Below, piece after piece: positions 33,509-41,828 of a stretch of 64,000 nucleotides of DNA. The position numbers and the translations under genes were made by a program. The DNA is from JAEUKA01 sp044228505 (GTDB lineage Bacteria; Myxococcota_A; Polyangia; Palsa-1104; JAEUJZ01): NCBI GenBank assembly GCA_044228505.1, contig JBGAUT010000005.1:124001-188000 (forward strand). Direction: 5' to 3'. The stretch's first letter is position 1; each line of letters begins with the position of its first letter. The notes under the pieces are model-generated. The model had not been told where the DNA came from. It ran no database searches and saw only the letters and a program-made list of their open reading frames with translations.

Positions 33509-33814
33509 ATGTCCACTCGTCCCCCGCTCGTTGCGATGCTCTGTACCGGTGCGCTGCTACTTGGAGCCTACGGTGGCTCGACCCTGAGCCTATCGCGTGC
33601 CCGTGCCGACGAAGCACCTCCACCGCCGGCTAGAAGCTCCTCCCAGGCAAAGCGGCCGCCACCAAACCCGAACAAAGCCAAGGTGGGCGAGCGCTGTAAG
33701 ACCAGCAGCGACTGTGATCACTCCTCTGCGAACATCGATTGTGTGCCGGTTGGCGACCACAAGGAGTGTGCCCGTGTCCCCAGCAAGGGTCCGCTGGTAC
33801 CTGTGGTGACGTAG
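33509..33814 (+). CDS. Small secreted Cys-containing protein
   Basis: 101 residues; AGGAG five bases before ATG 33509. A signal peptide (LVAMLCTGALLLGAYGGSTLSLSRARA) is followed by a Pro/Ala/Arg linker and a short Cys-rich end (VGERCKTSSDCDHSSANIDCVPVGDHKECARVP) with four Cys in the spacing of small disulfide-rich domains often seen in myxobacterial envelope proteins. It is 6 bp upstream of the next membrane protein gene and divergent from nosZ. Function unknown. Confidence 0.75.
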   Translation: MSTRPPLVAMLCTGALLLGAYGGSTLSLSRARADEAPPPPARSSSQAKRPPPNPNKAKVGERCKTSSDCDHSSANIDCVPVGDHKECARVPSKGPLVPVVT

Positions 33815-33820
33815 CCAGCG

Positions 33821-34870
33821 ATGCGAGCAGCTACTTTTGTCACAGGGCCAGGTGTCCCTTCGGGGTGGCTCAAAGATCCGCTATTCGATCTGAGCTTCAT
33901 CTTTGGAATCGCTGTCCTTGCCACGATGATGTCAGGGGCCACTGTGCTGTGGCCGATCCTGTTTCTGCCGATGTTGACTGCGCATACCTGGCTGTTTGGA
34001 TACGATCATCTGATTTCGACGTACACCAAGCTGGCAGGGAGTCCCGAGGATCGGGCACGCCACCGCCATTTGATTCTGTTTCTGCCACCGGTGGTATTTG
34101 GGGCGCTGCTTGCGGTCAGTCGACTGTCTGGTCTGACCGGACTGTATGTTCTGTATTTCCTCGGTCAGTTTTTTCACACGGTCCGTCAGAGCTGGGGAAT
34201 TGCGCAGCAGTATCGGCAGCGCGCTGGGGGACTCCCTTGGGATTCCGTGTGGCTATCGGAAATGACGCTGTGGTCGGTGCCGTTGTGGGGATTTTTGCAT
34301 CGCTGTGCGCAGCAACCGGAAGAGTTTCTCTACCAGCCGCTGTGGCTACCGCAGGTCCCGGAATCGGTTGCCCTGATCGTGGGACTCGCGAGCGTCGTGC
34401 TGTGGCTCCATTTTGGGTTCACGCGTGTACTGGCGTTTCGTCGTGGGCAGCTGTCCTGGGGGCACACGCTGTATATGCTGTCGCACGCTGGAATCTACTT
34501 GGGCGGTTACGTGCTCATTGACAACATCAACTCGGGTTGGTTGCTGGTGAACGTGTGGCACAACGTGCAGTACCTAGCCTATGTGTGGCTGTACAACCGT
34601 CGTCGCTTTGCGGGGGGAGTCGTTCCTCAGACCCGGACTCTGTCGTGGCTCTCACAGCCTGGTTACCAGCGCGCTACGTTCTATTTTGTGACCTGTCTGG
34701 CCATCGCCACGCCCGCCTATTATCTGGTGCTGCGACTAGGGGCTGGAGTGGATGCGCTGCTTCAGAGTAGCGCGATTCCTACCGCAATCCTGCTCTCGCT
34801 GAGTTTGACGGTTCACCACTACATCGTTGATGGCATCATTTGGAAGCGGAAGCACAATCTGGCGAATTGA
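33821..34870 (+). CDS. Polytopic membrane protein rich in conserved-looking His
   Basis: 349 residues and eight or nine predicted transmembrane helices. Histidines fall at helix ends in motif-like contexts: HTWLFGYDHLISTYTKL, RHRHLILFLPP, FLGQFFHTVRQSW, LSHAGIYLGG, VNVWHNVQYLAYVW and LTVHHYIVDGIIWKRK. This pattern suggests a metal-dependent integral membrane enzyme, in the way of Brp/Blh carotenoid oxygenases or fatty acid desaturases, but I do not see a family signature that decides it. It is 6 bp after a small secreted protein gene and convergent with the UbiA gene, which makes lipid or prenyl-chain chemistry plausible. Function not assigned. Confidence 0.8.
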   Translation: MRAATFVTGPGVPSGWLKDPLFDLSFIFGIAVLATMMSGATVLWPILFLPMLTAHTWLFGYDHLISTYTKLAGSPEDRARHRHLILFLPPVVFGALLAVSRLSGLTGLYVLYFLGQFFHTVRQSWGIAQQYRQRAGGLPWDSVWLSEMTLWSVPLWGFLHRCAQQPEEFLYQPLWLPQVPESVALIVGLASVVLWLHFGFTRVLAFRRGQLSWGHTLYMLSHAGIYLGGYVLIDNINSGWLLVNVWHNVQYLAYVWLYNRRRFAGGVVPQTRTLSWLSQPGYQRATFYFVTCLAIATPAYYLVLRLGAGVDALLQSSAIPTAILLSLSLTVHHYIVDGIIWKRKHNLAN

Positions 34871-34898
34871 TGGAAGTGCGCTTTGGGAATTGCAAAGC

Positions 34899-35837
34899 TC
34901 AGGTAAACAGGAACGTAAGGTTTATCAGGGTCAGGGCGCAGATTCCTAACCGGAGAGCCCGAAATCCGACGAGACGAGCCCCCAGCCAATCGTGTCGGTG
35001 AAGACCCAGCCACAACTGATACCCCTGAAGCATCCAAACTGGCGCGAGTGCGAACACGTAGCGGGCCGCAATGGTGCGGCTGAGCAGAGCTGCTAACGTA
35101 CAGCTCCACACCGTAATAAATACTGCGGCGATGTAGAGCTGGTTGCCGCGCTGCGTGGTGCGTGCGGCGATGGTCATTCGGCCAGTTGCGCGGTCGCCTT
35201 CCGCATCTTTGGTGTTCGAACACATCACCACTTGGGAGTGCCATAATCCGACCAGGACAGAGCAAAACACCAGCGACGCGGGTGCGCTCTTGGCCACCAG
35301 CGCATAGGGAATCAGCACCGTGCCAGCTCCCCCGAGAAAGATCACCAGCTCCCCGGCTCCGAGGTAGCTTAGCTTGAGTCCATAGGAATAGTTCAGTGCG
35401 ATGAACATGGTCACCGTCATGGTTGCCCAAAAGACGGTCGGTAGTGGCCAGGCCAGCACCAGCACCGCAGCGTAAGAGAGCAGGCCCACGACGCCAAGTA
35501 GGTGGACAAACCGTAGCGCAGAGCCCTCCGCAAGGTGTCCGGTGAGGATCGGCTTGTTCACTCCCCAGCGGGTTCCTGCACGATGATTGGCCTGATCAAC
35601 ACCATCCCGTACTCCTGCGATGTCATCCAAGCTGCACGTCGCCGCGATCACAGCAATTCCGGCCACCAGAATCAGCGCCAAGATCGCCACCGACCGAACG
35701 TCGGCGATTGCTCGTGGACCGAGCAAAGAGGTGCCGACCAAGAAGCCTAGCCACAGCTCTACGATCTTGAACTTGCCAAGCTCAAAGAACAGCACCAGAC
35801 GTTGCCAGGAAGAAGTCGATTCGTCCTTTGCTTCCAT
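34899..35837 (-). CDS. UbiA-family prenyltransferase
   Basis: 312 residues from ATG 35837; a longer frame to 35918 has no family-like sequence. About eight or nine transmembrane helices. The two Asp-rich motifs that bind the prenyl diphosphate via Mg are present: CSLDDIAGVRDGVDQAN (Asp71/72/78) and SNTKDAEGDRATGRMTIA (Asp211, Asp215). UbiA enzymes attach an isoprenoid chain to an aromatic or other acceptor at the membrane (quinones, haem O, archaeal-type lipids). The acceptor cannot be read here; the GDRATGRMT ending is closest to the UbiA/MenA/digeranylgeranylglyceryl group. Convergent to the His-rich membrane protein gene, 28 bp away. Confidence 0.9.
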   Translation of the reverse strand: MEAKDESTSSWQRLVLFFELGKFKIVELWLGFLVGTSLLGPRAIADVRSVAILALILVAGIAVIAATCSLDDIAGVRDGVDQANHRAGTRWGVNKPILTGHLAEGSALRFVHLLGVVGLLSYAAVLVLAWPLPTVFWATMTVTMFIALNYSYGLKLSYLGAGELVIFLGGAGTVLIPYALVAKSAPASLVFCSVLVGLWHSQVVMCSNTKDAEGDRATGRMTIAARTTQRGNQLYIAAVFITVWSCTLAALLSRTIAARYVFALAPVWMLQGYQLWLGLHRHDWLGARLVGFRALRLGICALTLINLTFLFT

Positions 35838-36158
35838 GTGCTTTCGATCCAGGACGTAGCTTTCGCGATGCCAGGTGAGTTCAGAGTGACTTGCGAGTGA
35901 CTTGCGAGTGTGTCGCACATTTCACCGCGAACGTCCATAGTGTCCGCAGAACAGGCGCTTAGGAGTACCTTTGCTCTCAAAAAACGGGGCTTCCGTAGCC
36001 TGATAAGACACGGTACGCTGTGGCCAAATGCCGATTGGGGTCACACGCTCTCTATAGGGTGCCTAAAGGGGGGGAATCTACTGTGTGGAAGTGCTCTCAC
36101 TTTCTCTTGTAGGTACCTGGCGTGGAGACCTTCTTTGGTCAGAATCATGAGGATAACG
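35838..36158. other. Intergenic region with short tandem repeat
   Basis: A divergent 321-bp region between the UbiA and triple-HTH genes. Near the left end, GAGTGACTTGC is repeated twice and followed by a third, imperfect copy (35884-35916). Near the right end, TTCTTTGGTCAGAATCATGAG at 36131-36151 resembles CTCCTTTGGTCAAGAACCATGAG at 33391-33413. AGGA lies five bases before ATG 36159. No promoter could be assigned with confidence. Confidence 0.5.
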
Positions 36159-37484
36159 ATGTCGGACCAGCCAGATCAGAATCCAGAGCCGCAAGCAGAA
36201 GCGCCCACGCAGCAGACCCTAGATGGGGCTTGGTTTCGTCGGGAAAGGGAACGAGTGGCGATTGGTAGACGCTCGCTTGCGGCACGGCTCGGGACAACCG
36301 AGAGTCGACTAAACACCCTGGAGTGGCGTCGACAACCGGTTCCTGCCGAATGGATGACCGTGCTTCGGGACCTGGAGTTTCGCATCCCTGAAGCTGTGGT
36401 TCCACAGGCTGCGGTTCCACAGGCTGCACTGGCGGCTTTGGAAGTCCCGGTGGAGCGCATTCCGGAGAGTGTGCCAGCGGCTCCGGTCGCGAACGCGGCT
36501 GTGGTTGCGGAAACCTCTGCGTCTGCGGCAGCACAGGAGACACCGAAGGCAGCGGAACCTCCGGTTGTGGTGACCATGCCCGTTGCAGAGAGTCCGCCGG
36601 TCGAAGTGATGGAGAGCCCGCTCGCGGCAGTCCCATCAGATGCGCAGAGTGTGGTGCCAACGGCGACTCCGGCTGAATCTGCTTCGGTACCTCCGGCCGT
36701 CGAGTTCTTTCATGGTCGATGGCTGCGTGAGAGACGTCATCAGCAGGCGATTCCGCTACAGCTTCTGCTTCATAAGTTGGTCACTACAGAGGCGGAGCTC
36801 TATGCGCTGGAGCGGCAAAACATTCGACTGCCGCTGCGCTGGATTCCGCGTTTGCAAAAGCTCGGCATCCTAAGTTCGGAACAGTCGAAGGCGGCAGCGC
36901 GGCTGAATGTTTCGTCACAGCTAAACGGTGCGTGGCTTCGCCAAAAGCGGGCTTTGCTCAGGCTGACACCCGAAGAGCTGGGTCGCTATCTTCGGGCCAG
37001 TGCGGTGGATGTGCGAGTGGTCGAGTCACGGATGTGGCCGCTTCCTAGCGAGTGGTTTCCGATTCTGACCGCGCTGTTGGAAAGTCGGAAGACAGGCAAA
37101 CAGAAGTCGATCTCTGCATCGAGTACGAGCGTTCCGCCAGAAGTAGCGAGTGGCCAAAAGCTGTCCAGCAAGGAAGCTTCTGGAAAGCAAAAGACGCTCG
37201 CTCATCCGGCAAAGCTGGAAGCGAAGTCCCCAGCACAGCCGGTGGTGAATTCCGGACCGGTACAAACCGACGGCAAAAAGGCTGCTACGGGGGCGACTCC
37301 AAGAGCAGGAGCGAACTTTGCGGAGACCATCGTTGAGTACCGACTACAACTCGGTCAGCATGCCGGACTGCCAGCGGTGGACGTGATGGCGATGATTGCG
37401 CAGGATCTGCGGCTGGCGCAGGGCAAGTACGCGTTGACCTACGATGCGCTGATTGCAGCGATGAAGACGCTGCTGAATCGATAG
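36159..37484 (+). CDS. Protein with three HTH-like repeats
   Basis: 441 residues from ATG 36159 (AGGA five bases upstream); the open frame back to 35910 is non-coding leader. Three copies of a 50-residue unit occur at about 20-72, 183-235 and 256-307: LDGAWFRRERERVAIGRRSLAARLGTTESRLNTLEWRRQPVPAEWMTVLRDL, FHGRWLRERRHQQAIPLQLLLHKLVTTEAELYALERQ..., LNGAWLRQKRALLRLTPEELGRYLRASAVDVRVVE.... Each shares W-x-R-x-x-R, a helix-turn-helix-like middle, E, and P-x-x-W-(x)3-L. This looks like an XRE-type HTH adapted as a repeated module. The linkers are Pro/Ala/Val-rich, and a helical 58-residue domain ends the protein. No family is recognised; a DNA-binding or scaffold role is inference. Confidence 0.78.
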   Translation: MSDQPDQNPEPQAEAPTQQTLDGAWFRRERERVAIGRRSLAARLGTTESRLNTLEWRRQPVPAEWMTVLRDLEFRIPEAVVPQAAVPQAALAALEVPVERIPESVPAAPVANAAVVAETSASAAAQETPKAAEPPVVVTMPVAESPPVEVMESPLAAVPSDAQSVVPTATPAESASVPPAVEFFHGRWLRERRHQQAIPLQLLLHKLVTTEAELYALERQNIRLPLRWIPRLQKLGILSSEQSKAAARLNVSSQLNGAWLRQKRALLRLTPEELGRYLRASAVDVRVVESRMWPLPSEWFPILTALLESRKTGKQKSISASSTSVPPEVASGQKLSSKEASGKQKTLAHPAKLEAKSPAQPVVNSGPVQTDGKKAATGATPRAGANFAETIVEYRLQLGQHAGLPAVDVMAMIAQDLRLAQGKYALTYDALIAAMKTLLNR

Positions 37485-37518
37485 TTCCGGTCGAGCTGTA
37501 GTAATTTCGCTCGGACCA

Positions 37519-37547
37519 AATAAGAGTCATTTAAGGTGACTCTTATT
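37519..37547 (+). terminator. Strong rho-independent-like terminator
   Basis: AATAAGAGTCA (37519-37529) pairs perfectly over 11 bp with TGACTCTTATT (37537-37547) around a 7-base loop, 35 bp after the triple-HTH gene. The A/T-rich base of the stem on both sides makes it usable in either direction. Confidence 0.8.
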
Positions 37548-37607
37548 GAATTCCTAAGATTCCCACTTCCCTACGCCGCTGCTATCCCTGTTGCCCAGGG
37601 CAGGGGA

Positions 37608-38402
37608 CTAGGGACTCTTTTTGGCAACCACCAGCAGGAAGCCACCCAGCCGCCGCACACCAGGAAGGACCGCCGCTTGCCGTTCCACGATGCGCAGCGC
37701 TGGACCCACAAGTGGCCAGCGATGAGCCTGCGAAAACGGTGTCACCACGCGGATGCCATGGACGGTTTCGACCTGCACATTGTTGGGTAGGTAGGAGCGG
37801 ATCTGCTCGAGCGAGTCGTAGCGGGTATAGACCGCTTCGTCGTTCACGGCTGCCGAGATCGCCGTCGGTCGCTTGATCCGCTTGATCAGGTAGCGCAACG
37901 ACATCGTGTTGTAAAACTCGGCGAGCAGATAGCCACCGGGGCGCAGTACCCTCGACAACTCATGCATGGCCTGCTCGATCTGCTCGACGTGGGCCAGTAC
38001 CTTGAAAGAGCACACCACGTCGAACGAGTGGTCGGCAAACGGTAGCTCATTGACAGACCCCTGTACCACCTGTAGGTGGCGGGCCGAAGCCTTGCGGAGC
38101 ATGCCTGACGACAAATCCACACCTACGGCGACTTTGGCATGCGAAACCAAGCGGTTTAAGATGAGCCCGGTGCCGCAGCCCGCCTCGAGTAGTCGCGTCT
38201 CTGGCGTCATGTAGCGACTGACTAGGTCGGTGGTCAGTTCGTCGATAAATGCGTGATAGCCCTCGTGCCGATGCCGCTCATAGGTCGTCGAGAACTCGTC
38301 GTAGTAGTGCTTGTTGCGGAGCTTAGTCACAGCCCTTGTTTGTACTTCGTCCCAACCGTGCGAATCCACCGAGAAAAAATCAAAATGCTCGTGGAGAGGC
38401 AA
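37608..38402 (-). CDS. SAM-dependent methyltransferase (type 11)
   Basis: 264 residues. Motif I is RLLEAGCGTGLILNRLV (about residues 70-86), the acidic residue after beta 2 is in VGVDLSSGML, and later motifs are VVQGSVNELPFADHSFDVVCSFKVLAHVEQIEQAMHELSRVLRPGGYLLAEFYN. This is the UbiE/Methyltransf_11 layout. The N-terminal segment (DFFSVDSHGWDEVQTRAVTKLRNKHYYDEFSTTYERHRHEGYH) resembles those found on lipid or quinone methyltransferases, but the substrate is not determined. The gene is divergent from the PEGA-like gene, 91 bp away. No clear SD. Confidence 0.9.
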   Translation of the reverse strand: MPLHEHFDFFSVDSHGWDEVQTRAVTKLRNKHYYDEFSTTYERHRHEGYHAFIDELTTDLVSRYMTPETRLLEAGCGTGLILNRLVSHAKVAVGVDLSSGMLRKASARHLQVVQGSVNELPFADHSFDVVCSFKVLAHVEQIEQAMHELSRVLRPGGYLLAEFYNTMSLRYLIKRIKRPTAISAAVNDEAVYTRYDSLEQIRSYLPNNVQVETVHGIRVVTPFSQAHRWPLVGPALRIVERQAAVLPGVRRLGGFLLVVAKKSP

Positions 38403-38493
38403 TTTGGCTGCATGGCCGTTTTAGGTTGAGACTGCTAGCTTTCCTTGGCGTGCGTTCCACGATACACTTTGCTGCCCCCTCGTTGAGCGGGGG

Positions 38494-40155
38494 ATGGAAC
38501 TTTCACCCTTGAGTCCCCTGGTGTTAGACCCTGGCGCAGCCCGTCCCACTTGCACCACCTGCCCACCGTCGGGCCTGGCGCGTGTATTGACGTGGGCGGG
38601 GCCCGTGACCCGGTCTCTGCTGGTGGCCGCGCTGGCGCTGTCGTCGCCAACGGACGTGCTGGCCAAGCGGACTGGTAAGCAGCGTGGTGCCGATAAGCGC
38701 AAGCGGGCTGGCGGTGACAAGAACGCATCGACCGGTAAGGCGTCGCCACCACCTGTGGAGAAGCCCGACGTGCCACCGCCAGTGGTCTCGAACCTGCCGA
38801 TTGCCGCGGTGCGCCTGGCTTGTGATGTTGGCTCATCGAATGGCCTGTGTGAGGCGGCCTATGCCGCAGCGAGCGCCGCCGCCGGTCGTCGCTATCAATT
38901 GGTTGACTCGTCGAAGATCGAGACCCTGTTCACCAAAGAGCCATCGCTGCGCGGCTGCCGTAACGACTCGTGCCGGATGGCGATTACCGAGCAGCTTGGC
39001 CTGTGGCGCTTGATCGACGTCATTGTCCAGTCTCCTCGGCAGAAGGATCTGGTCGCGTCGGTGTCGATCTTCGATCCAGCAGCGCGTGGCATTGCTGCGG
39101 ACGTTGAACGCGAGGTCAAGCGTGATCCGGCGAAGCTCGAAAGCACCATCAGTGAAGCGGTCGAGCAGGTCATTGCGACCCAGCGCCTGACCGCTCAGCT
39201 TCGTCTCGACGTGCGAACCATCGATGCGAAGATCAAGATCGTCGATAGCCGTGGCGGCCTTCGCGAGCTATCCGAGCCTGAGCGGAGCGGCAAGGTGCCG
39301 ATTCGTCTGTTCCTCGGTGGTTATACCGTCCACGCCGACAAGCCTGGATTTTTGGCCCAAGACCTGCCCGTCACCGTTACTCAGACCGGCGCGTCGGTCG
39401 TGGTCGAGTTACAGCTTCGCCCGATCGAGGTCCGCTTCGAGTGGGAACCGAAAGACGCCATCGTCCGGGTCGACAACCGCTCGGTCGGGGTGCAGTACCC
39501 GGTGATGGAACTGTCCGAAGGACCACATCGGGTCGAAGTCTTGGCACCTCCGGGCAAGCCATATGAATCGATGGTCCGCGATATCGAAGTCCGTCGCGAC
39601 ATGGAGCCGGTGCGGCTTTTGCTCCAGCGGCTGACCGCGTTGCGGGTGGAAGTGCCACGGGGTTACACCGTCAGTGTCGATAGTCAGATCCTGCCGGCGG
39701 AGCGATTCACCGAGCATGGCATGTCGATCGAAACCTCGCACAAGACCACCGCAGGGCTGCACTCGGTGACGGCGACTAGTTTTCGCGGGCTGCGGCTCAC
39801 CCGCCTTGTCGAGGTTCGCCCCAACAGCAGTGCGGATGCTGTGATTCGTCCACCGGCGCTGTGGCCGGGCGCGCTCCTGATGACGGCGGGGTTGCTCACG
39901 GCCGGTGCGGGCGCTGGACTGTATCTATTTGATGGTCGCTGCGTCGACCAGGATTGCTTGTTTGTCACCAACTATGCCCCCGCCGGTTACTCGATGATGG
40001 CTGCTGGTGGGGCGGCGTTTTTGTCCGGACTTATCTGGCTTGGCTACAACGCTGCGCACAACCCGCGTTTTTATTCGCCACCGAGCCAGCGCGTCTCGAT
40101 CCTGCCCAGCGTGTCACCCCGCTACTCTGGGATACTCACCTCGATTAACTTCTGA
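38494..40155 (+). CDS. Exported PEGA-like repeat protein with C-terminal membrane helices
   Basis: 553 residues from ATG 38494. A signal-like stretch (RSLLVAALALSSPTDVLA) follows a long polar start; a Lys/Arg-rich linker comes next. Residues about 105-240 look like the extracytoplasmic sensor-like domain of myxobacterial TPR/PEGA proteins (RYQLVDSSKIETLFTKEPSLRGCRNDSCRMAITEQLGLWRLIDVIVQSP). From about 250 there are PEGA-type beta repeats (VPIRLFLGGYTVHADKPGFLAQDLPVTVTQTGASVVVELQLRPIEVRFEWEPKDAIVRVDNRSVGVQYPVMELSEGPHRVEVLA). Two transmembrane helices (ALLMTAGLLTAGAGAGLYLF, YSMMAAGGAAFLSGLIWLGY) are near the end. Cell-envelope role unknown. The next lipoprotein gene starts 50 bp downstream. Confidence 0.82.
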   Translation: MELSPLSPLVLDPGAARPTCTTCPPSGLARVLTWAGPVTRSLLVAALALSSPTDVLAKRTGKQRGADKRKRAGGDKNASTGKASPPPVEKPDVPPPVVSNLPIAAVRLACDVGSSNGLCEAAYAAASAAAGRRYQLVDSSKIETLFTKEPSLRGCRNDSCRMAITEQLGLWRLIDVIVQSPRQKDLVASVSIFDPAARGIAADVEREVKRDPAKLESTISEAVEQVIATQRLTAQLRLDVRTIDAKIKIVDSRGGLRELSEPERSGKVPIRLFLGGYTVHADKPGFLAQDLPVTVTQTGASVVVELQLRPIEVRFEWEPKDAIVRVDNRSVGVQYPVMELSEGPHRVEVLAPPGKPYESMVRDIEVRRDMEPVRLLLQRLTALRVEVPRGYTVSVDSQILPAERFTEHGMSIETSHKTTAGLHSVTATSFRGLRLTRLVEVRPNSSADAVIRPPALWPGALLMTAGLLTAGAGAGLYLFDGRCVDQDCLFVTNYAPAGYSMMAAGGAAFLSGLIWLGYNAAHNPRFYSPPSQRVSILPSVSPRYSGILTSINF

Positions 40156-40205
40156 TACGGTTCCGCCGCTCTTGCTGGCTTTCTGTCGCCGCAAATGGAG
40201 TGGCC

Positions 40206-41807
40206 ATGCTTTTTCGTCTCAACCGTGCTCTGCCCGCTGTGCTCCTGACCTGCTCCTGGGGTTTTGCTGTTGGTTGCGTGTCTCCCACCGCCGACTTGTG
40301 CGGGGATGACCATGGTTGTCCACTTGGCGAGCAGTGCTTGCGCATCGGCTCCGTCGAGGAGTGCCGCAAAAGCTGTACCCAGAGCGTGACCTGCGATGAT
40401 GGCTCGCCGTTGTGTGATGGCGAGCTCAAGGTCTGTCGCTCCTGTTTCCCCGGTGAAGATGCGCTGTGTGCGGCTCGCAGCCCGAGCACACCGCGTTGCG
40501 TCAGCGGTCGTTGCGCTGCCTGCCGTCCACCCGGTGAGGTGGCCGCCGAGTCGAGCGAGTGCGGGGTGACCAGTGCCGTACTGAGCCCCAGCCCAATCTG
40601 CGATCCGCGAAGCTATGCGTGTCGACCCTGCCTGCGTCACAGCGAGTGCACTTCCGGCGTCTGTGTCAGGGACGGCAGCGATGCGGACTTTGGGGTGCCG
40701 CGTGGGGCGTGTGTCCCTCCCAAGCAGGTCTTGGTGGTGGATCAGGAACTGTGCAGCGGCTCCGGTCCATCGTTCTGCACGCTGCGTCAAGCCATCGCCA
40801 GGCTCGACGCTGACCATCGTTACATTGTCCTGCGCAAAGGCGCTTCGACGACCGATTTTGGCGATCTGCAAATTGGCACCCAGGCCAGCCACAAAGGCCT
40901 GACCGTTCACATCATTGGACCGCTGGCGGACCAGTCTCCTGCCACAGCGACCACCGAGCCACGGGCCATGATCGGCGGGTCCAAGGTGAAAGATGGCCTG
41001 ACCGTGTCGCAGTCGTCGGTGTATTTGGACGGGGTCTATGTACGGGGCAATCGGGTCGGGGTGCAGTGCACGGGCACCGATGCCAAGCTATCGGTGGTGC
41101 GCTCGTACCTCACCGGCAACGATACCGCGATGGTGGCGGCCGCTGGGTGTCGATTGTCCGTGGCCGATAGCTGGCTAGGCCGTGGTCCCAAGTCCAGCGT
41201 GTTCGGAGATGCACCGGGCAACGTGCGTGGCATCGAGGTAAGTGGTGGCGACTTCTCGATCGTCAACACGGTGTTTGCGGACAACGGCGACTTTCGGCAA
41301 GACGGCTTTGGTGGCATTCGAGTGCGCTCGCTCTCGCCAGGGGTGCGTCGCTCAACGGTGGTCAATAGCACGCTGTATCAGCAGAGCGGCTTGCTCAAGC
41401 TAGGCAAGTACTTTACGTCGCTGATGTGTGATGTGGCGGTTGGCGACCGATTGGTGCTGCTCAATACGCTACTGCTTGGGGATAAACCGCTGCTGTCCAG
41501 TCCAGAGGAGCATTACGTGGATCCCACCTGTGGCGCGCTGCTCAGTCACGTCGGCTCGAATGATCCGGCGCTTGGGGCTGGGCAGAGCGTGGTGCTGCCG
41601 ATGGATGCGACCCCACTGCGCAATGCAGCGGCGCGGGATCTGCGGCTGCCGGTGACGCCGGTGTCAGAAGGTCCGCAGCTCCAGACCGGTGGTGCGCTGC
41701 AGATCGAGGTGAGCGGTGAGCGAATCTTGGCCCCGACGATGGATCTGGATGGTCGTTCTCGTCCGACCAGCGCCGTGGCCATCGGTGCCTACGAGCCCGT
41801 CCCCTAG
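40206..41807 (+). CDS. Cys-rich lipoprotein with right-handed beta-helix
   Basis: 533 residues from ATG 40206 (TGGAG five bases upstream; GTG 40200 is also open). The lipoprotein signal ends FAVGC (Cys24). Residues about 30-165 form a Cys-rich module with spacing C-x6-C-x5-C (DLCGDDHGCPLGEQCLRIGSVEECRKSCTQSVTCDDGSPLCDGELKVCRSCFPGEDALCAARS), as in disulfide-rich repeats of myxobacterial secreted proteins. From about 175 it is a beta-helix of pectate-lyase type (FCTLRQAIARLDADHRYIVL, LSVVRSYLTGNDTAMVAAAGCRLSVADSWLG, GGDFSIVNTVFADNG, RRSTVVNSTLYQ). It probably binds surface polysaccharide or protein. Co-directional with the preceding PEGA-like gene. Confidence 0.82.
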   Translation: MLFRLNRALPAVLLTCSWGFAVGCVSPTADLCGDDHGCPLGEQCLRIGSVEECRKSCTQSVTCDDGSPLCDGELKVCRSCFPGEDALCAARSPSTPRCVSGRCAACRPPGEVAAESSECGVTSAVLSPSPICDPRSYACRPCLRHSECTSGVCVRDGSDADFGVPRGACVPPKQVLVVDQELCSGSGPSFCTLRQAIARLDADHRYIVLRKGASTTDFGDLQIGTQASHKGLTVHIIGPLADQSPATATTEPRAMIGGSKVKDGLTVSQSSVYLDGVYVRGNRVGVQCTGTDAKLSVVRSYLTGNDTAMVAAAGCRLSVADSWLGRGPKSSVFGDAPGNVRGIEVSGGDFSIVNTVFADNGDFRQDGFGGIRVRSLSPGVRRSTVVNSTLYQQSGLLKLGKYFTSLMCDVAVGDRLVLLNTLLLGDKPLLSSPEEHYVDPTCGALLSHVGSNDPALGAGQSVVLPMDATPLRNAAARDLRLPVTPVSEGPQLQTGGALQIEVSGERILAPTMDLDGRSRPTSAVAIGAYEPVP

Positions 41808-41828
41808 CAGATGGGCTGACCGAGAGCG

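Noticed and set aside
35910..36158. An 83-residue N-terminal extension of the triple-HTH protein.
   Set aside because: The sequence is not protein-like, contains a tandem repeat and has no SD, while ATG 36159 has AGGA at good spacing.
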